Of a stretch of DNA of 64,000 bases, positions 21,190-32,773 are shown piece by piece; the first letter of the stretch is position 1; each line of letters begins with the position of its first letter. The stretch spans positions 1,364,001-1,428,000 of the forward strand of contig NC_085851.1 in NCBI RefSeq assembly GCF_020906515.1, in the 5' to 3' direction. A program made the translations under genes and the position numbers. The notes under the pieces were generated by a model, which was not told where the DNA came from, did no database searches, and saw nothing but the letters and a program-made list of their open reading frames with translations. The stretch is from Vanrija pseudolonga. Its lineage: Eukaryota > Basidiomycota > Tremellomycetes > Trichosporonales > Trichosporonaceae.

Positions 21190-22736
21190 CTACGCCTTGA
21201 CCAGGCCGCGTGCCTGGATCTGCGCCGCCACGCTCTCGACCTTGAGACTCGTCGCGCGGATGCGGTCGTCCCAGCGCTCAGTCCACGACACGGGCTCGAC
21301 CTCCTTCTCGACGTGCTCGATGCCGAGACCGCCCGCCGTGCCCTGCGCGTCGGCGTCCGTGTCGTGGCTCGGGCGCGACTCGAAGTAGAGCAGGCCGAGG
21401 GGCTGGTCGATCCACGCGCGGAGACTGGTGTGTCAGTTGTCATGCAGAAAGCTGCAACTCACCGCCCCTGCTCAATCATGCGCCGCGACATGCTCTCGGC
21501 GGACGCGGCGTCGACGCCCAGCAGCGCGCCGAGGCCGTCAAACCCAATGTTGTCGTACACCTGCGCACACGCGTTGACGTTGTGCTCGCGCACCGCGCGC
21601 TCCAGAACCGTGCCGCCTCCCTCGACGATCGCGCGCTGGTGCTCCTCCAGCCCGCGCTCAAACTCGTGCACCTCCTCGGGGCGCACAATGTACTCGAGCA
21701 GCATCTTGCGAAGCATGGTAGAGAGGTGTGCGGGGAGAGACGTCTGCACCCGCTCGTCGCGGTTCAGCGACGCGAGGATGCGCGAGCGCTGTGGGCCTGC
21801 TGGGGCCAGAATTGATGTGGTGACAGCCGACGAGCTGGGACGTGTCAGAACCATCATTGCGGCCACACTCACAGCATCTGGATCCTGTCCTCCTCCGCAA
21901 TCGCCGAGTTGAAGCTAATCTCATGGTACTTTTGCGCCGCCTCGGCGAAGCGCGCCGCAAAGTCGAGCAGACGTGCCTGAGAGAGGCGGTACGCCAGCTG
22001 CGTCTCCTTGTCCTTTGACGTGTGGATGAGCAGCGACGCGCGGGAGAAGTATGTCTGCGCTGCACCGGACTCGCCGCACTTGGGGGGTCAGCTGCTGTAC
22101 CGACGACGCGCCTCACCTCGAGCAGCAACCGCACAATCTTGATGTACACTGCGAGCTTCTCCTCGTCGGGAACAATCCTGATGGGTTAGCGGGAACCCTG
22201 TTCTTGTACCCACCTCGAGCCGTCGAGCGGGATACGCATCAGGGCACGCGCAGCGCCGAGCCAGTCCTCGTCGCGCTGGAGGATGCCCGAGAGGACATGC
22301 CTCAGCGCCGTCGTCTGCTCCTCGCACCAGCCCGCCAAGTCGCCAGCAAGCACGCCCTCGACGACCTCGCGGCGCACGTCGTCGCGGCCAGTGAAGGCCG
22401 CCAGGCCCGCCGCGTCCCACTTGGCGCGGTCGTCGTCCGCCTCGGCGGCCAGCGTGGGGCGGTAGTCTGTCCCCGCCGCGAGCGCCGCCACGTAGTCGCC
22501 GAGCACGCGGCGCCCGACGACCATCGCCATCGAGGTCGACGTCGTAAAGTGCCGCCCAAAGGCCGTCAGGTCGGCCGCCGACGCCGTGGGCGTGAGCAGC
22601 GTCGCGAGGAGGGAGAGGTAGGCATCGATCTTCTCGCGTTGGTTTCTGATGTTAGCGGGTGCGCAGAACACATGAACACCCACGATATGGACTGGATCGA
22701 GGCCAGGTTTGGCGTGATCGTGCTGTCGACGTCCAT
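21190..22736 (-). CDS. CSN4: COP9 signalosome subunit 4
   Basis: PCI-domain scaffold subunit of the COP9 signalosome, which removes Nedd8 from cullin-RING ligases. It starts MDVDSTITPNLASIQSI at 22736 and has about six exons. Recognised blocks: TYFSRASLLIHTSKDKETQL, LSQARLLDFAARFAEAAQKY and HEISFNSAIAEEDRIQML. Then SSAVTTSILAPAGPQRSRIL and LASLNRDERVQ, the classic CSN4 signature, followed by the winged-helix part LLEYIVRPEEVHEFERGLEE and HNVNACAQVYDNIGFDGLGA. The tail SLKVESVAAQIQARGLVKA matches the CSN4 C-terminal helix. Length (about 430 residues) fits the family. The N-terminal third is more divergent. Confident call. Confidence 0.88.
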
Positions 22737-23103
22737 GATGCCAAAGTGAGTGATGAGAGCGAAGGCCTCCTTCCTTCGCTCTCAAGGTGACGTGAGTGAC
22801 GACGAGTGGAGGTCGGGTGGTCGGGATTTGGCTCCGTCGGGACACGTGGTAACCACGTGGCAACCACCACTCAGCGAGAGCTCGAGAGCACGAGAGCGTC
22901 GAGAGGCACTGGAGCCAGATCGAGAGGCAGATGAGACAGGAGGCTCGTAAGCCGTGAACGCGATGCTCAACGCCGGCGAAGACTGCACTGACCCACAACC
23001 CGCGTCTCTCCTTCACCAAGACCACCGTGGCCTAGAAGTACCATCTAACACCTTCTACAAAACAACTCTATCACCCACCACTGGCGCCGGCGCCGTCACT
23101 CGC
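22737..23103. other. Intergenic region, CSN4 5' side
   Basis: About 370 bases with the CSN4 promoter and the 3' end of the glycosyltransferase gene. Two short inverted motifs occur (gaaggcctccttc near 22760; tggtaaccacgtggcaacca near 22847-22867). Nothing else seen. Confidence 0.45.
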
Positions 23104-25207
23104 CTAGTCCTTCTTCTCCTCCTTGGGCTTGTCCCACCCTTCCTGCCACAGAATGCCCTTGCACACGCTGTAGGGCTCCCAGCACGCCTTGATCTGGACG
23201 TCGGGGTAGTGCGGGTGGACGCCGCCGTTGGCGGCAATGACGGCGCGGTACTCGCCCTCCCAGTCGGTCTCGAGGAGCACCTCGCGGACCTTGGCGCGGA
23301 CGCCTTGCAGCGTCATCTCGGCGGGGATGCTGCCGACGTCAGCACGAGTGCACTAACCCACTAAAGCCAGCGACACTCACTACGACGGGATGGGCGTGCT
23401 GACTGCCCTCTTGAGCTGCCTGATCAAGTCGTCCGGGTCGCTCATGTTGTAGTTGTACACGTACGGCTCGGGGAAGCCGCTCACGTGCCCGTGCTGCACG
23501 TACTGGCTGCCCCACTTGGCATCTGGGTGGTGGTCGGGCTGCGGGCCCTTGTCGGTAAAGTATGGCATGACGGCAGGGACGCCGAGGCACCTGCGGGCTG
23601 TCAGCTTGGCCGAGGGGGTCCACTTACATGGCGATGTATGGGCTCGGCGAGATGATGGGCTGGCCGATACCGATAATGGCCTTTTGGCGGCTGAGCAGGC
23701 GCGAGTACTGCACCGACGACATGGTGCCCCTGATGTCAAAGGCGTCAGGGATCTCCATCACCCTGCCGATGCCGTCCTTCTTCTGCGTCGGCGCGATCAG
23801 GTCGTAGCCTGGTCCGTGGGCCTTGAGCGCGGCCGCAAGGTCTCCCCACTTGTCGTGCATGGCCTTGTTACTGTCTTCATGGAAGTATGCTGTGCGAGGT
23901 CAGAGGTTGGATCGGTTGCGCTACTCACAGGCAAACTTGGCGAGGAAGATGGCCGAATTGTCCTTCTCCTCGAACGGGACGTACTTTGCGCGCAGGCAGC
24001 GCTGCTCGATCGAGATCGGGAGGTACGTGTGCTTGTCGTAGGGATACGGGCTGGTGTGAGTAAAGCACCGATAGTCACACTTACACAAACTGCCACTTCT
24101 TCCCAAGAGGGTGGAACGACCAGTCGTGGGGGATCCCAAACTGTGCCCCTGGGTTGAGGCCGGGACCGCCGTACTCCGCGTTCTTCGAACCCCACTGGAG
24201 GCGTCAGGACAGCAGCTCCGGGGCCACTTACAAAGTTGACGGTGAAGACCTTCCACGAGGGGAGCACGCCGAGGCGCTCTGGTGGGATGATGCTCACGTC
24301 GTGCCGGAACTTTGGGTCGCTGGCTGGGACGACATCCTCGGGCCGGACGCACCCCGGTGACTGGAGGCAGTTCATGGCGAAGAGGCCTTCGGTCCAGTAC
24401 GAGTGACTGGGGGGTGTTTAACGACTGCCACGCCACTACAGCTGCTGGAGACAACTCACAGTGACTCGTTGAGCAGACGCGTTGCGTTCCAGCTCGTTTC
24501 CAGACCGGCATGGTTCCCGCCATGGAAGGTCCAGAACCTAAAGTTGAGTTCTTCTGCCGCCTTCATCTGCGAGGGAGGATTAGAGTTTTGAGTTTGACAA
24601 TGGAAGCAGGCCCCGTGGCGCCACTCACGATGGGCAGCAGCCAAATAGTCTCGCCGCCAGTGTTGAACTTCATCTGCATGTATGGCGAGTCGCTGATAAT
24701 GAGCGGGTAGGCGGGGCAGTCGAGGACGCCGAGAATACAGCGCTCGACGTGATCGATGGCGTCGCGCGTGATCTGGTCCATGCTGGCGGTCAGCAAAGCC
24801 GTCTCTGCACTCTTATCTCACTTGAACTGGTCCTCGACCTCGCGGAAGCGCTGCATCTGACGGAACTGGCGCGCACGGCGGCAGCTGGGCGGGTCGTTGG
24901 CGGGCACATCGTGGTAGTCCCACCCGGCGCACGGGTCCGACTTGGGCACGTTCTCGAACCGCGAGTGGCTCGACCCCTCGGACGTGAAGACGGTCTGGTG
25001 CCACTCCATGCGGGCGGCTGTCAGCGCGCCGGGAACGCCCTTGAAGGCTCCTCTGAAGGGGAAGGCATTTTTGAAGGCCGTAATGGTCGAGTGGGAGGAC
25101 GTCGCGTCGTCGGCCTGGAGGTGGTAGTGGGTCGTCGCGAGGAGCACGAGCGCCACAAAGCTGAGAAACAGCCCCGCCGCGCGGGTTGGTCGGAAACGCG
25201 CCAGCAT
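23104..25207 (-). CDS. Type II membrane glycosyltransferase, GT18-like (second copy)
   Basis: Starts MLARFRPTRAAGLFLSFVAL at 25207. This is a short basic tail then one membrane anchor (about residues 10-30), as in Golgi transferases. The lumenal part has CAGWDYHDVPANDPPSCRRA, PLIISDSPYMQMKFNTGGET, FRFWTFHGGNHAGLETSWNA, SYWTEGLFAMNCLQSPGC, LPSWKVFTVNF and YLPISIEQRC. It also has AIIGIGQPIISPSPYIAM followed by CLGVPAVMPYF, then SQYVQHGHVSGFPEPYVYNY, and ends PKEEKKD at 23104. About ten short introns. The IGIGQP..SPSPY..A...G.P block and the QH...EPYVY block pair it with the gene at 16006-17672 and resemble the acceptor/donor region of GT18 (MGAT5-type). Substrate is unknown. The gene faces away from the 26.9 kb dehydrogenase. 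Confidence 0.68.
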
Positions 25208-26918
25208 TCCAGCAGTCGTCTTTGTCGGTACGTCAGTAGTTATGAGAGAGAAGGAGAGAGTGAACGCGTCGAGTGTTTGCGATAGGGAGGCGGCGGTGCG
25301 GAGGGGAGGCAGGGGGCATGCCATTTCCACCATGATTTCCACGGCATGCGCGCTGTGAAGCCCTTCTGCTTGGGGTTCAGGCGATTTGCATCTCGTCATC
25401 CATCTATCGACGGGCCCCTGCTCTATTATGAACCACCTTATGCTACGAGGCCTGAGAGTACTCACTTCCCTCGTAGTGTACCTTGGTTCGAGGAACTGTC
25501 TCACCATAATCCGCTGGCGACACCGAAATTTCATCAGGCATTCCTCCCCGGAGCAGAGCGCAGGCGACGAACGGTGATAGCAAGCGAAACGCAGGGGGCA
25601 GGCAGGAATGGGGTTACCAAAACGCGTGTGCAGCGCCGTGCGGGAGGCGTCGGTACGTCAGCTCTCCGCGGCTTGCGTCAGCCACAGCAGGAGGAGCACG
25701 GAAGGAAGCAACATGGAACACGCAACACGGCCAACTCTGTTCATTGAGCACTGGCGGTGGCCTCTCGAGCACAGGACGTGTGCTGCACATCCCAGCTGCA
25801 CTGAAGGCATCCGACCGCGAGCCGCAATGGCTATCGTAAGCGGGCTGGTGTTGGGTTCCAGTGACTGCCGCCATCCATCGGCTGCCACACGCAGCCAGCG
25901 TAGGTGCCTGGTTAGCTCACACCCTATGGGACTAAGGTCTTGAACCCTGGGCCGGCGGCTGGCCCACCTTGTCCACTGTTCAGGTTGACTGCCCACCCCT
26001 GCTGTCAATCATGCTTGCGTGCGAAGAAGTACAGGGCACCGGCTTGGTGCCCACCCACCCGCGTTCACGCACGACCACGACAAGGCCAGACCTGTCCGCC
26101 CACCCGCCAGAGGCACGGTTGGCACGGTTGCTTGGGAGCGAGGACTGTGTCAACCGAGGGGACACTGGCGAAGAGCACGTCGTAGTCAAGGGTATGCGAC
26201 ATGCTCTACTGCGAAGAAGCGCATTACTTCGATCCAGAAACCTAAACACTGCAGCGTCGAGGTGATAAGGCTGAAACAACACATACGTGTTGTCCCAAAG
26301 GCTAGTCACAGCTGCGAGGGCAGTCGATGCATAATCGACGGCAAGCGCCGCAGCCATTACGGGTGATTGGCAGCCCTGCCAACGTTCATCAATACCTTAT
26401 GGCATACGGCAGCCCATCGCACAGGGTGAGGCTGGACATGGGTAACGAGGACGGCTTGGCTTGGCCAGCAGCCCGCAGGAGCACGTGTATATGCTGTTAC
26501 ATGCGGCCATCGGGAGGCGTAAATGCTCCGGGGATGCCGTGTCGACTTCTATAGGCACCAAAAGCCGCGGCCTTGCGAGGGGAGAGCACGATTCAAGATG
26601 CGGACGAGGCAGCAGGCCGCACAGCTCCCGCCTGCCGTTTCCGCCGTTTGAGGATGGAGGCGTCGCATCGGCACAGGTAAACGTCGCATGTGCATTCAGG
26701 CTGTGTCGTTTCACCCGCGAGGTGCGCGTTTGGGACACAATACGTACTCGTAGCACGCAAGATAGCGAACGACGCCGCGAGGGGGACGGCTAGGCGATTG
26801 GATATGCACCGGTCGTGTCAAGTTGAGTCGTGTGAGCCAAGAGCAGTGTCGCGTCAGGTTGAGTCCTCGCGAGCCACAAAAGAAACTGCATCCGCACCAG
26901 CCTCACCCTCTCCACTCC
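25208..26918. other. 1.7 kb gene-poor stretch
   Basis: Lies between the start of the glycosyltransferase and the 3' end of the dehydrogenase. Numerous overlapping frames occur on both strands, none longer than about 130 residues and none with motifs. No tRNA or repeat was found. It may contain promoter sequence or a non-coding transcript. Confidence 0.45.
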
Positions 26919-28019
26919 CTACACAATGCGCCACTGTGGCTCCTTGCCCTCAACCACAAGCGCGAGGTTCTCCGCCGTGCGCTCCCACATCCACCCGATC
27001 TGGTCGTCGTACGAGTAGCCCGAGTGCGGGGTGACGATGACCTCGGAGCGGGGCGCGCCCCACTTTGTCGTGCGCCAGCGCGAGTCGAGCGGCAGCGGCT
27101 CGGTACCGAACACGTCGATGGCGGCGCCACGGATCTTGCCCTTGTCGAGCACGTCGATGAGCGCGTCCTCGTCGATGATGGGCCCGCGCGCCGTGTTGAC
27201 GATGAACGCGGTCGGCTTGAGCTTGGCGAGGTCTTCCGCGCCGACAATGCCACGACTACGCTCCGAGAGGACGAGGTGCACACTGACAATGTCCGCCGTG
27301 GAGAACAGCTCGTCCTTGCTGACTGCCGTGATGGACCCCTTGGGCAGCCCGACCTTCTCCGCCTGCTCGTCGGCCTTGTCCTGCGTGAGGTTGGTCGACC
27401 ACGCGATGATCTTCTGCCCAAAGCCCAGCCCGCCGATCTTGGCGACCTGGCTTCCGAGGTTGCCGAGGCCGACAAGGCCGAGGGTCAGCCCGAAGATGTT
27501 CGTGTTGAGCGGGTTCGCGCCGAGCCACTTGCCGTCTGTGACGAGGGCGTTGTCGCGCGGGATGTTGGTCGCGAGGGCGAGGATCAGCGCCCACGTATGC
27601 TGCACCGTGACGCCGACACCGGGGGGCGCACGTGCTCTGCATGTTGGTCAGCTCTGCTCTGCGTGGCTCGCGGCTCTGCTCGCTCGCGCGGCTCACCGCG
27701 CAGGCACCCACGACGTCCCGGCGACGACGATGCCGCGCTCCTTTGCTGCCTCGGTGTCGATCCCGCGGTTGATGGTGCCGGTCGTGAGGATGGTGCGGAG
27801 GTTTGGCAGCGCGGCGATGACGGAGCGCGGGAGCGGCGTGCGCTCGCGCATCGTCACGAGCACGTCGAACGGCTTGAGCCGCGCAATGAGGGCCGGCTCG
27901 TCGATGGACGGCAGGATTGTGTCCTGAAAGACGGTGATCTCGGCCTTGGACCGGACGGCGTCGGTCACATACTTCGCGGCGAGGTCGTTGTAGTCGTCGA
28001 GGACGGCGATGCGGCTCAT
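26919..28019 (-). CDS. D-isomer-specific 2-hydroxyacid dehydrogenase
   Basis: NAD(P)-dependent oxidoreductase of the D-lactate, glyoxylate/hydroxypyruvate and phosphoglycerate dehydrogenase superfamily. Two exons, 27697-28019 and 26919-27636, with a 60-nt intron, give 346 residues. The substrate-binding half starts MSRIAVLDDYNDLAAKYV. The Rossmann fingerprint is GLVGLGNLGSQVA. Catalytic residues sit in the expected places: Arg in LVLSERSRGIVG, Glu in DVFGTEPLP and His in VTPHSGYSYDDQ. An upstream in-frame Met at 28070 would add 17 residues. The substrate cannot be assigned. It is 329 bases from the permease gene at 28348, on the same strand. Confidence 0.85.
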
Positions 28020-28347
28020 GGTGGTCGATATGTTGTTGCGCAGAGACGAGAGGATGGCCGCGCGGGTCATGGGTTATGTGCTTACAGAAGCACGACAAGA
28101 CACAGAGATGGATGAGGGCGGGTCGATGGGGCGGCATGTCGTCATTTGTGGTGGTCGTGTGGCGCCGTGGATCGGCTTTGTCATCGGATCTTGCCGAACG
28201 AGGGCCTACCCCGGCCCTCCGGCCTCCTTGTTGCATCCACCACTGCGCTGCATCCCACTGAGGAACAAGATTACACGACGATTACGGAGATAACTGCGAT
28301 ATACGCGACAAAGCCACTCTACTACAAGACACATCCCCCCTCCTCGC

Positions 28348-30535
28348 TTAAGCCGCACCAGCCGCGACACTTGCCCGGCCGGATTGGGGCTGGCGCGACT
28401 CCTCGCGGCGGAGGAGCGAGACCACGGGGCCCTGGTAGTGCTTGCGCGCGTTGACAACGTACCAGATGGTCGCGATCGTGCCAAAGCCGGCGAACACGAC
28501 CGAGGCATAGTTCATGCTGGGCGCGGTGACGGGGATGCCGACGGGGAAACAGAAGAGCACAATGCTGAACGTGATCCACACAACCGTGACAATGTTGGAG
28601 AAGTAGCCGAAGAAGTTGCCGAGCGAGTACGGCGCGTGCTGGACGAGCTTGCGGCGGCGGATGAGCGAGCACAGGATGGGGAACGCGTACGAGCATCCAA
28701 GGCAGATGGTCGCGACACCAGTGAAGGCGTTGAAGGCAGCCGACGAGCCGAGGTAGATGAGGCCGAGGAGCGCGCAGATGATGGTCGACAGGGTGAGCGA
28801 GTGCACGGGCACGCCGAAACGGGGGTTGACCTTCTTCCACCACTGCGAGCCGGGGATGCCGCCGTCGCGCGAGAAGGCCCACGTGCAGCGGGACGCGGCG
28901 GTGAGCGAGCCAATGGTGGCGAAGAGCCAGATGCCGAGGATGAGCGAGAGCAGGCCCATGGCGGCGTCGGCCGAGCGCGTGACCGTCTTGTAGAGCATGG
29001 GCATGGGCTGGCCGCCGGCGTTGGCAATGTCAAGCAGCGGCTGGGGGTCGGGGAGCACGAAGATGATGGGCAGGAGGTAGACGAGGCCCGTGATGCCGGC
29101 CGCGACGACCGAGAGCACCATGGCGCGGGGCACCTCGCGCTGCGCGTCCTTGACCTCCTCGCAGAGGGCAGCGACCATGCCGTACCCGGTGAGCGTGTAC
29201 GCTGCCTGCAAGAGGCCGACGAAGAAGGCCCACGCGTTGGGCCAGCCAGAGGTCGAGGCGTCGAACTGGGGTGGGAGTTAGGTTCGCTCGGGACGGGCCG
29301 GGCGGCACACGGCACGGCACGCGGGCCGCCGCCAGCCACTCGGTGCAACTTACGTGGCTGAAGGCAAACTTGCCCGAGTTGCGGTGCTCGGCGCGAGCGA
29401 GGAGCGTGACGATGATGATGATGACGGCGCCGCCGGTCCAGTACAGGCAGACAGTGTTGAGCTTTTCCAGGTGGCTGGGGGTGTTAGGGATGGGGCTCTG
29501 TGGGGCTGGCGGGGTGGATGCCACTGCACACCCACTCCTACTCACTCATTGAAGAAGATGTTGATGGCGTACGACAGCAGCAGCGCGGCCCAGTACACAA
29601 GCACCGTCTGCCATGCTGTCGGCTCGTAGTCTGGGTGGAAGAGGGTAACCGCCGCAAGGATGAGCTGTGCGCCACCAAAGGTGATGGACGCGGTGACCCT
29701 GGGGCGTGGTGTGAGCAACTGTGGCTACGCCTCGCACCGCCGATCGACTCACGTCCAGTTTCCAACGGCGCCGAACCAGCCAGTGAGGTAGGACGAGAAG
29801 GCAGAGTACTCTGGCGTGGAGAGCATTGCGGACCAGTCTAGCGGGGTAGGTCAGCCACCGTGGCGTTGGATGGTTGCGGACTACGGCCGGGCAAAGGCCG
29901 TGCACGAGCGCACGACTCGACTCGGAAGCGCGGCCATGCCCCGCGCGCCGGCGCAGCACACTCACAGTAGACACCTCCCGAGGTGGGGTAGACCGAGCAG
30001 CTGTACACATGGTCAGCCGAGATAGCTACACGCGACGATGGGATGCCGCGGCGTGGCGGCGCTAGGCGAGCCTTGGCGAGGCGCGATAGCTTGTGAAAAG
30101 TGGAGCGAGCGGCGACGAGCGAGGGGGACGTACATTTCAGCAAGAGACGCGGCGATGCAGCATGAGACGAGGGAGACGAAGATCCACTGCGGGGTGTGAG
30201 CTCGGCACGGGCGTTCATCGGCCTGGTGGCGAGGGGGGCCCGGAGGGCATTGCTCGCGCGACCTCCCCCCGCTTCAGCCCACTCACACCATAGAGAATCG
30301 TAACCGGGCCACCGTCCGTCAAGGCGATGTAGAACGTTGTGCTGGTACCGAAGGGGACGGCCATGATGGCAAAGCTGAGACCGAGGACCGCAACCATGCC
30401 GAGGTTGCGGTTGAGCTCCTGCTTGTAGCCCAGCTCCTCGAGCTGGGCCGCCTCGCCGTGGTCATGGTACTTCTCCGAGAGCTCTCGGACGTGGGCCGAG
30501 TACACGGCCTCCTTGTTGCCCTCGTCGGACGACAT
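28348..30535 (-). CDS. Amino-acid/GABA/choline permease (APC superfamily, ACT-type)
   Basis: Proton-coupled plasma-membrane or vacuolar transporter with about 12 membrane helices. It starts MSSDEGNKEAVYSAHVRELS at 30535. The N-terminal conserved part has ELNRNLGMVAVLGLSFAIMA and VPFGTSTTFYIALTDGGPVT. Downstream exons give CSVYPTSGGVYYW, TGWFGAVGNWT and ASITFGGAQLILAAVTLF. Then comes the diagnostic LTGYGMVAALCEEV, KDAQREVPRAMVLSVVAAGI, and CTWAFSRDGGIPGSQWWKKV followed by VPVHSLTLSTII. At least seven exons. These motifs match the Uga4 (GABA), Hnm1 (choline) and Bio5 group, and Uga4-type GABA uptake is a reasonable guess given the succinate-semialdehyde-type dehydrogenase 13 kb away. Specificity cannot be decided from sequence. 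Confidence 0.87.
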
Positions 30536-31919
30536 GGTGTGTGTGGGTGTGGGGTGGAGTGAGGTAGTGCAGACGAGCAAGTGTTGTTACACGACGACGA
30601 CACGACGCGGGGCATGCATGCATCCCCCCTGGCGTCCACTGACCTCTTAAGCGAGGAGCAGGCTGCTCGATTCCAGACTGACGCGAAGAGGCCGGGAGCC
30701 TTGTTGCTGGGAGTTGCTCTGCTGCCCCGCCCTGACGACCCGCCCGACTTGGCGGCCAAACATTTGATTGGAGCGAGCACGGGGGACGCCTCGATATGAT
30801 AACATCGGCTGTGGGGGCTGGGTTATCCCCTGAGGCAGGCCGAATGGGACAGCGGCGCTCAGCTCCACCACCCACGTACGGAGGGTCTTTAATGCCTGAA
30901 TCGTGTCTCAGCAAACCGCTCTGGCTGCCGGAGGCAGAGCCAAAGCCCCTCCCTGAGCAACGGCGCCGTTGCAACGGCATTCCTCAATCGGTAAAGCCAC
31001 GATTCGATCCCGGCTGCAACCGCCTCTCCTCTCCGTGGGTTTGAGTCGTGGCGTACGGCTGCTTTGGTGCTGCAACGGCTGCCCGTCTGGCCGTGTCTTG
31101 CAGTCTGGGCTCAGTGCCTATTCGCTTACCCCTCTCTGCGTGGGGCGCTATCGCTGGCAGCGCGCACACAGTCCTCTCCTCCCGAGATCCTTGGTCTTTG
31201 CCATGCGTCATCCTTGTGCTCCCCTCGACACCAGGAATGCCTTGCCACCACCTCCCTCTCCTCTCCACGGGGCCCTATCGCGCATGTTCAGTATCTGCTC
31301 ATGACGATCAGCATGTAGCCGGGGATTGGAAAAGGTTGTTGGATTCTTGGAAAATGACGGCCTAATCATGGACTAAGGCTTGGAAAATGAACCCTTGTTA
31401 TCTAGGGCCTGCGCGGCCACAGCCAAGGCCCATGAAGCGAGAAGCGATGGGTTTGACGTTTGAGATGTGCAGCAGCTCCTACGCAAGTACCCTCCGGCAT
31501 ATGATCGCGCTTGGACCGCGGCGACGTGACGACGAGGTTGAGCGTGGCGCGATACAGTCAGACAGTATCAGCACAAGCGCGACCGGGGCCACCGAGTAGC
31601 GAGCAAATACCTCTTCTCCGACGCCAGGCCACTGTTATGGGGAGAGATTGGAAAAGCGTACAGGCCAAGTACACTACGCTCACTACGCCGGCCGCAATCA
31701 CCGTGCGGGATATCGTGAGTCAGCGAATCCACGGCACCCATCGTCTCGCGACTTGTACATGGCGCGTGTGCATCTCAAACTACATCGTATCGCTTCGGAG
31801 CAGGCATGCGCAGGCACCGGCAGTCGTGCTCGGTGCCGAAAGTCGCGCAGGCGTGACCTTTGCGTGCGGAGGTCACGAGGCCAACCTGCCTTGCCCTTTG
31901 TTCCACCCTCTCCCCGTCT
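30536..31919. other. 1.4 kb gene-poor stretch
   Basis: Contains the permease promoter and the region downstream of the NTF2-like gene. Many short overlapping frames occur without motifs. No RNA gene or repeat seen. Confidence 0.45.
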
Positions 31920-32357
31920 CTACAACTTGGCCTTGTACGCCGGCAGCTTGTCCCCAAGCCGCTTGCCCATCTCGCCGCCGAGCGCCTGCAGCCCGCTCAA
32001 GGGGCGCACCATGACCTCGAACTCGACAATCTTGCCGTCGTCGTCGAAGCGGATCAGGTCGATGCCCTTGAGCGACTTGCCGTTGGCCTTGGCGGAGAAC
32101 TCGAGCACGACCGACTTGCCGTCGTCGGTCGCCAGCTCGCGGTGGTACGCAAAGTCCTCAAAGATGGTGATGACCGTGCTGAGGGCGAGGATGAGCGCCG
32201 CGCGCGGCGTGTACGCGTTGTGCGACATGGGCGAGTGGAAGACGGCGTTCGGGTGCACGATCGTCTCGAGGCGCGACAGGTCGCGGGCGGCGATCATCTC
32301 GTGCCATGTCGCCAGGGAGCGCGCGACGGCCGGGTGCAGGTTGGAAGGGGGTGCCAT
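31920..32357 (-). CDS. NTF2-like/SnoaL-like protein with peroxisomal PTS1
   Basis: 145 residues, one exon. It starts MAPPSNLHPAVARSLATWHE and has the cone-shaped NTF2-like pattern: RDLSRLETIVHPNAVFHSP, an alpha-beta core, then GIDLIRFDDDGKIVEFEVMV and RPLSGLQALGGEMGKRLGD. Such proteins are small isomerases, hydratases, hydrolases or binding proteins; here no catalytic assignment is possible. The last three residues are AKL, a good PTS1 peroxisome-import signal. The next gene upstream on the same strand (acyl-CoA ligase) and the acyl-CoA dehydrogenase at 37634 share the same AKL ending, so a joint peroxisomal role is inferred. Confidence 0.82.
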   Translation of the reverse strand: MAPPSNLHPAVARSLATWHEMIAARDLSRLETIVHPNAVFHSPMSHNAYTPRAALILALSTVITIFEDFAYHRELATDDGKSVVLEFSAKANGKSLKGIDLIRFDDDGKIVEFEVMVRPLSGLQALGGEMGKRLGDKLPAYKAKL

Positions 32358-32773
32358 GGCGTGTAGGTGGAAGGTCGCGTGAGTCGTGGTCGATGCAGCA
32401 GTCGAGCACGCTCGCTCGCTGTTATAACGGCCTCCGCCAAGGCCATGCCGTGGGGTTCCCCCTCGTCATCAACGGGCCCCGCTTATGCCATCACGTGACG
32501 GGTCGATTAGATACACCCCTCGGCACGGCGAGTAGTGAGCGTGCGGGGGCGAGGGGGAGCGACAGCGGGGGCGGCGAGCGAGGACATGACCGAGTGTATG
32601 CGTGGGCGGCGCGCGGAGGTGCGTAGGGCTGCATTAAGGCCACGGGGAGCTGACTGAGCCCTGCCACTGGTCTTGTGCCGGTCGTCCACTCACTGCCACC
32701 TGACCCCACCTGACCATTCGTGACAATCGTATGCTTATGCACGTATTATACAACATTGAGGCATTTATGTTGT
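32358..32773. other. Promoter region of the NTF2-like gene
   Basis: About 415 bases. A TATA-like ttataa occurs about 65 bases upstream of the start codon at 32357. The remainder includes the 3' end of the ligase gene. Nothing else seen. Confidence 0.45.

Noticed and set aside
26823-28115. 430-residue plus-strand frame across the D-2-hydroxyacid dehydrogenase
   Set aside because: Runs antisense to a well-supported enzyme; biased composition, no motifs.
32491-32742. Short minus-strand frame between ligase and NTF2-like genes
   Set aside because: 83 residues without motif; lies in promoter and 3' UTR sequence.
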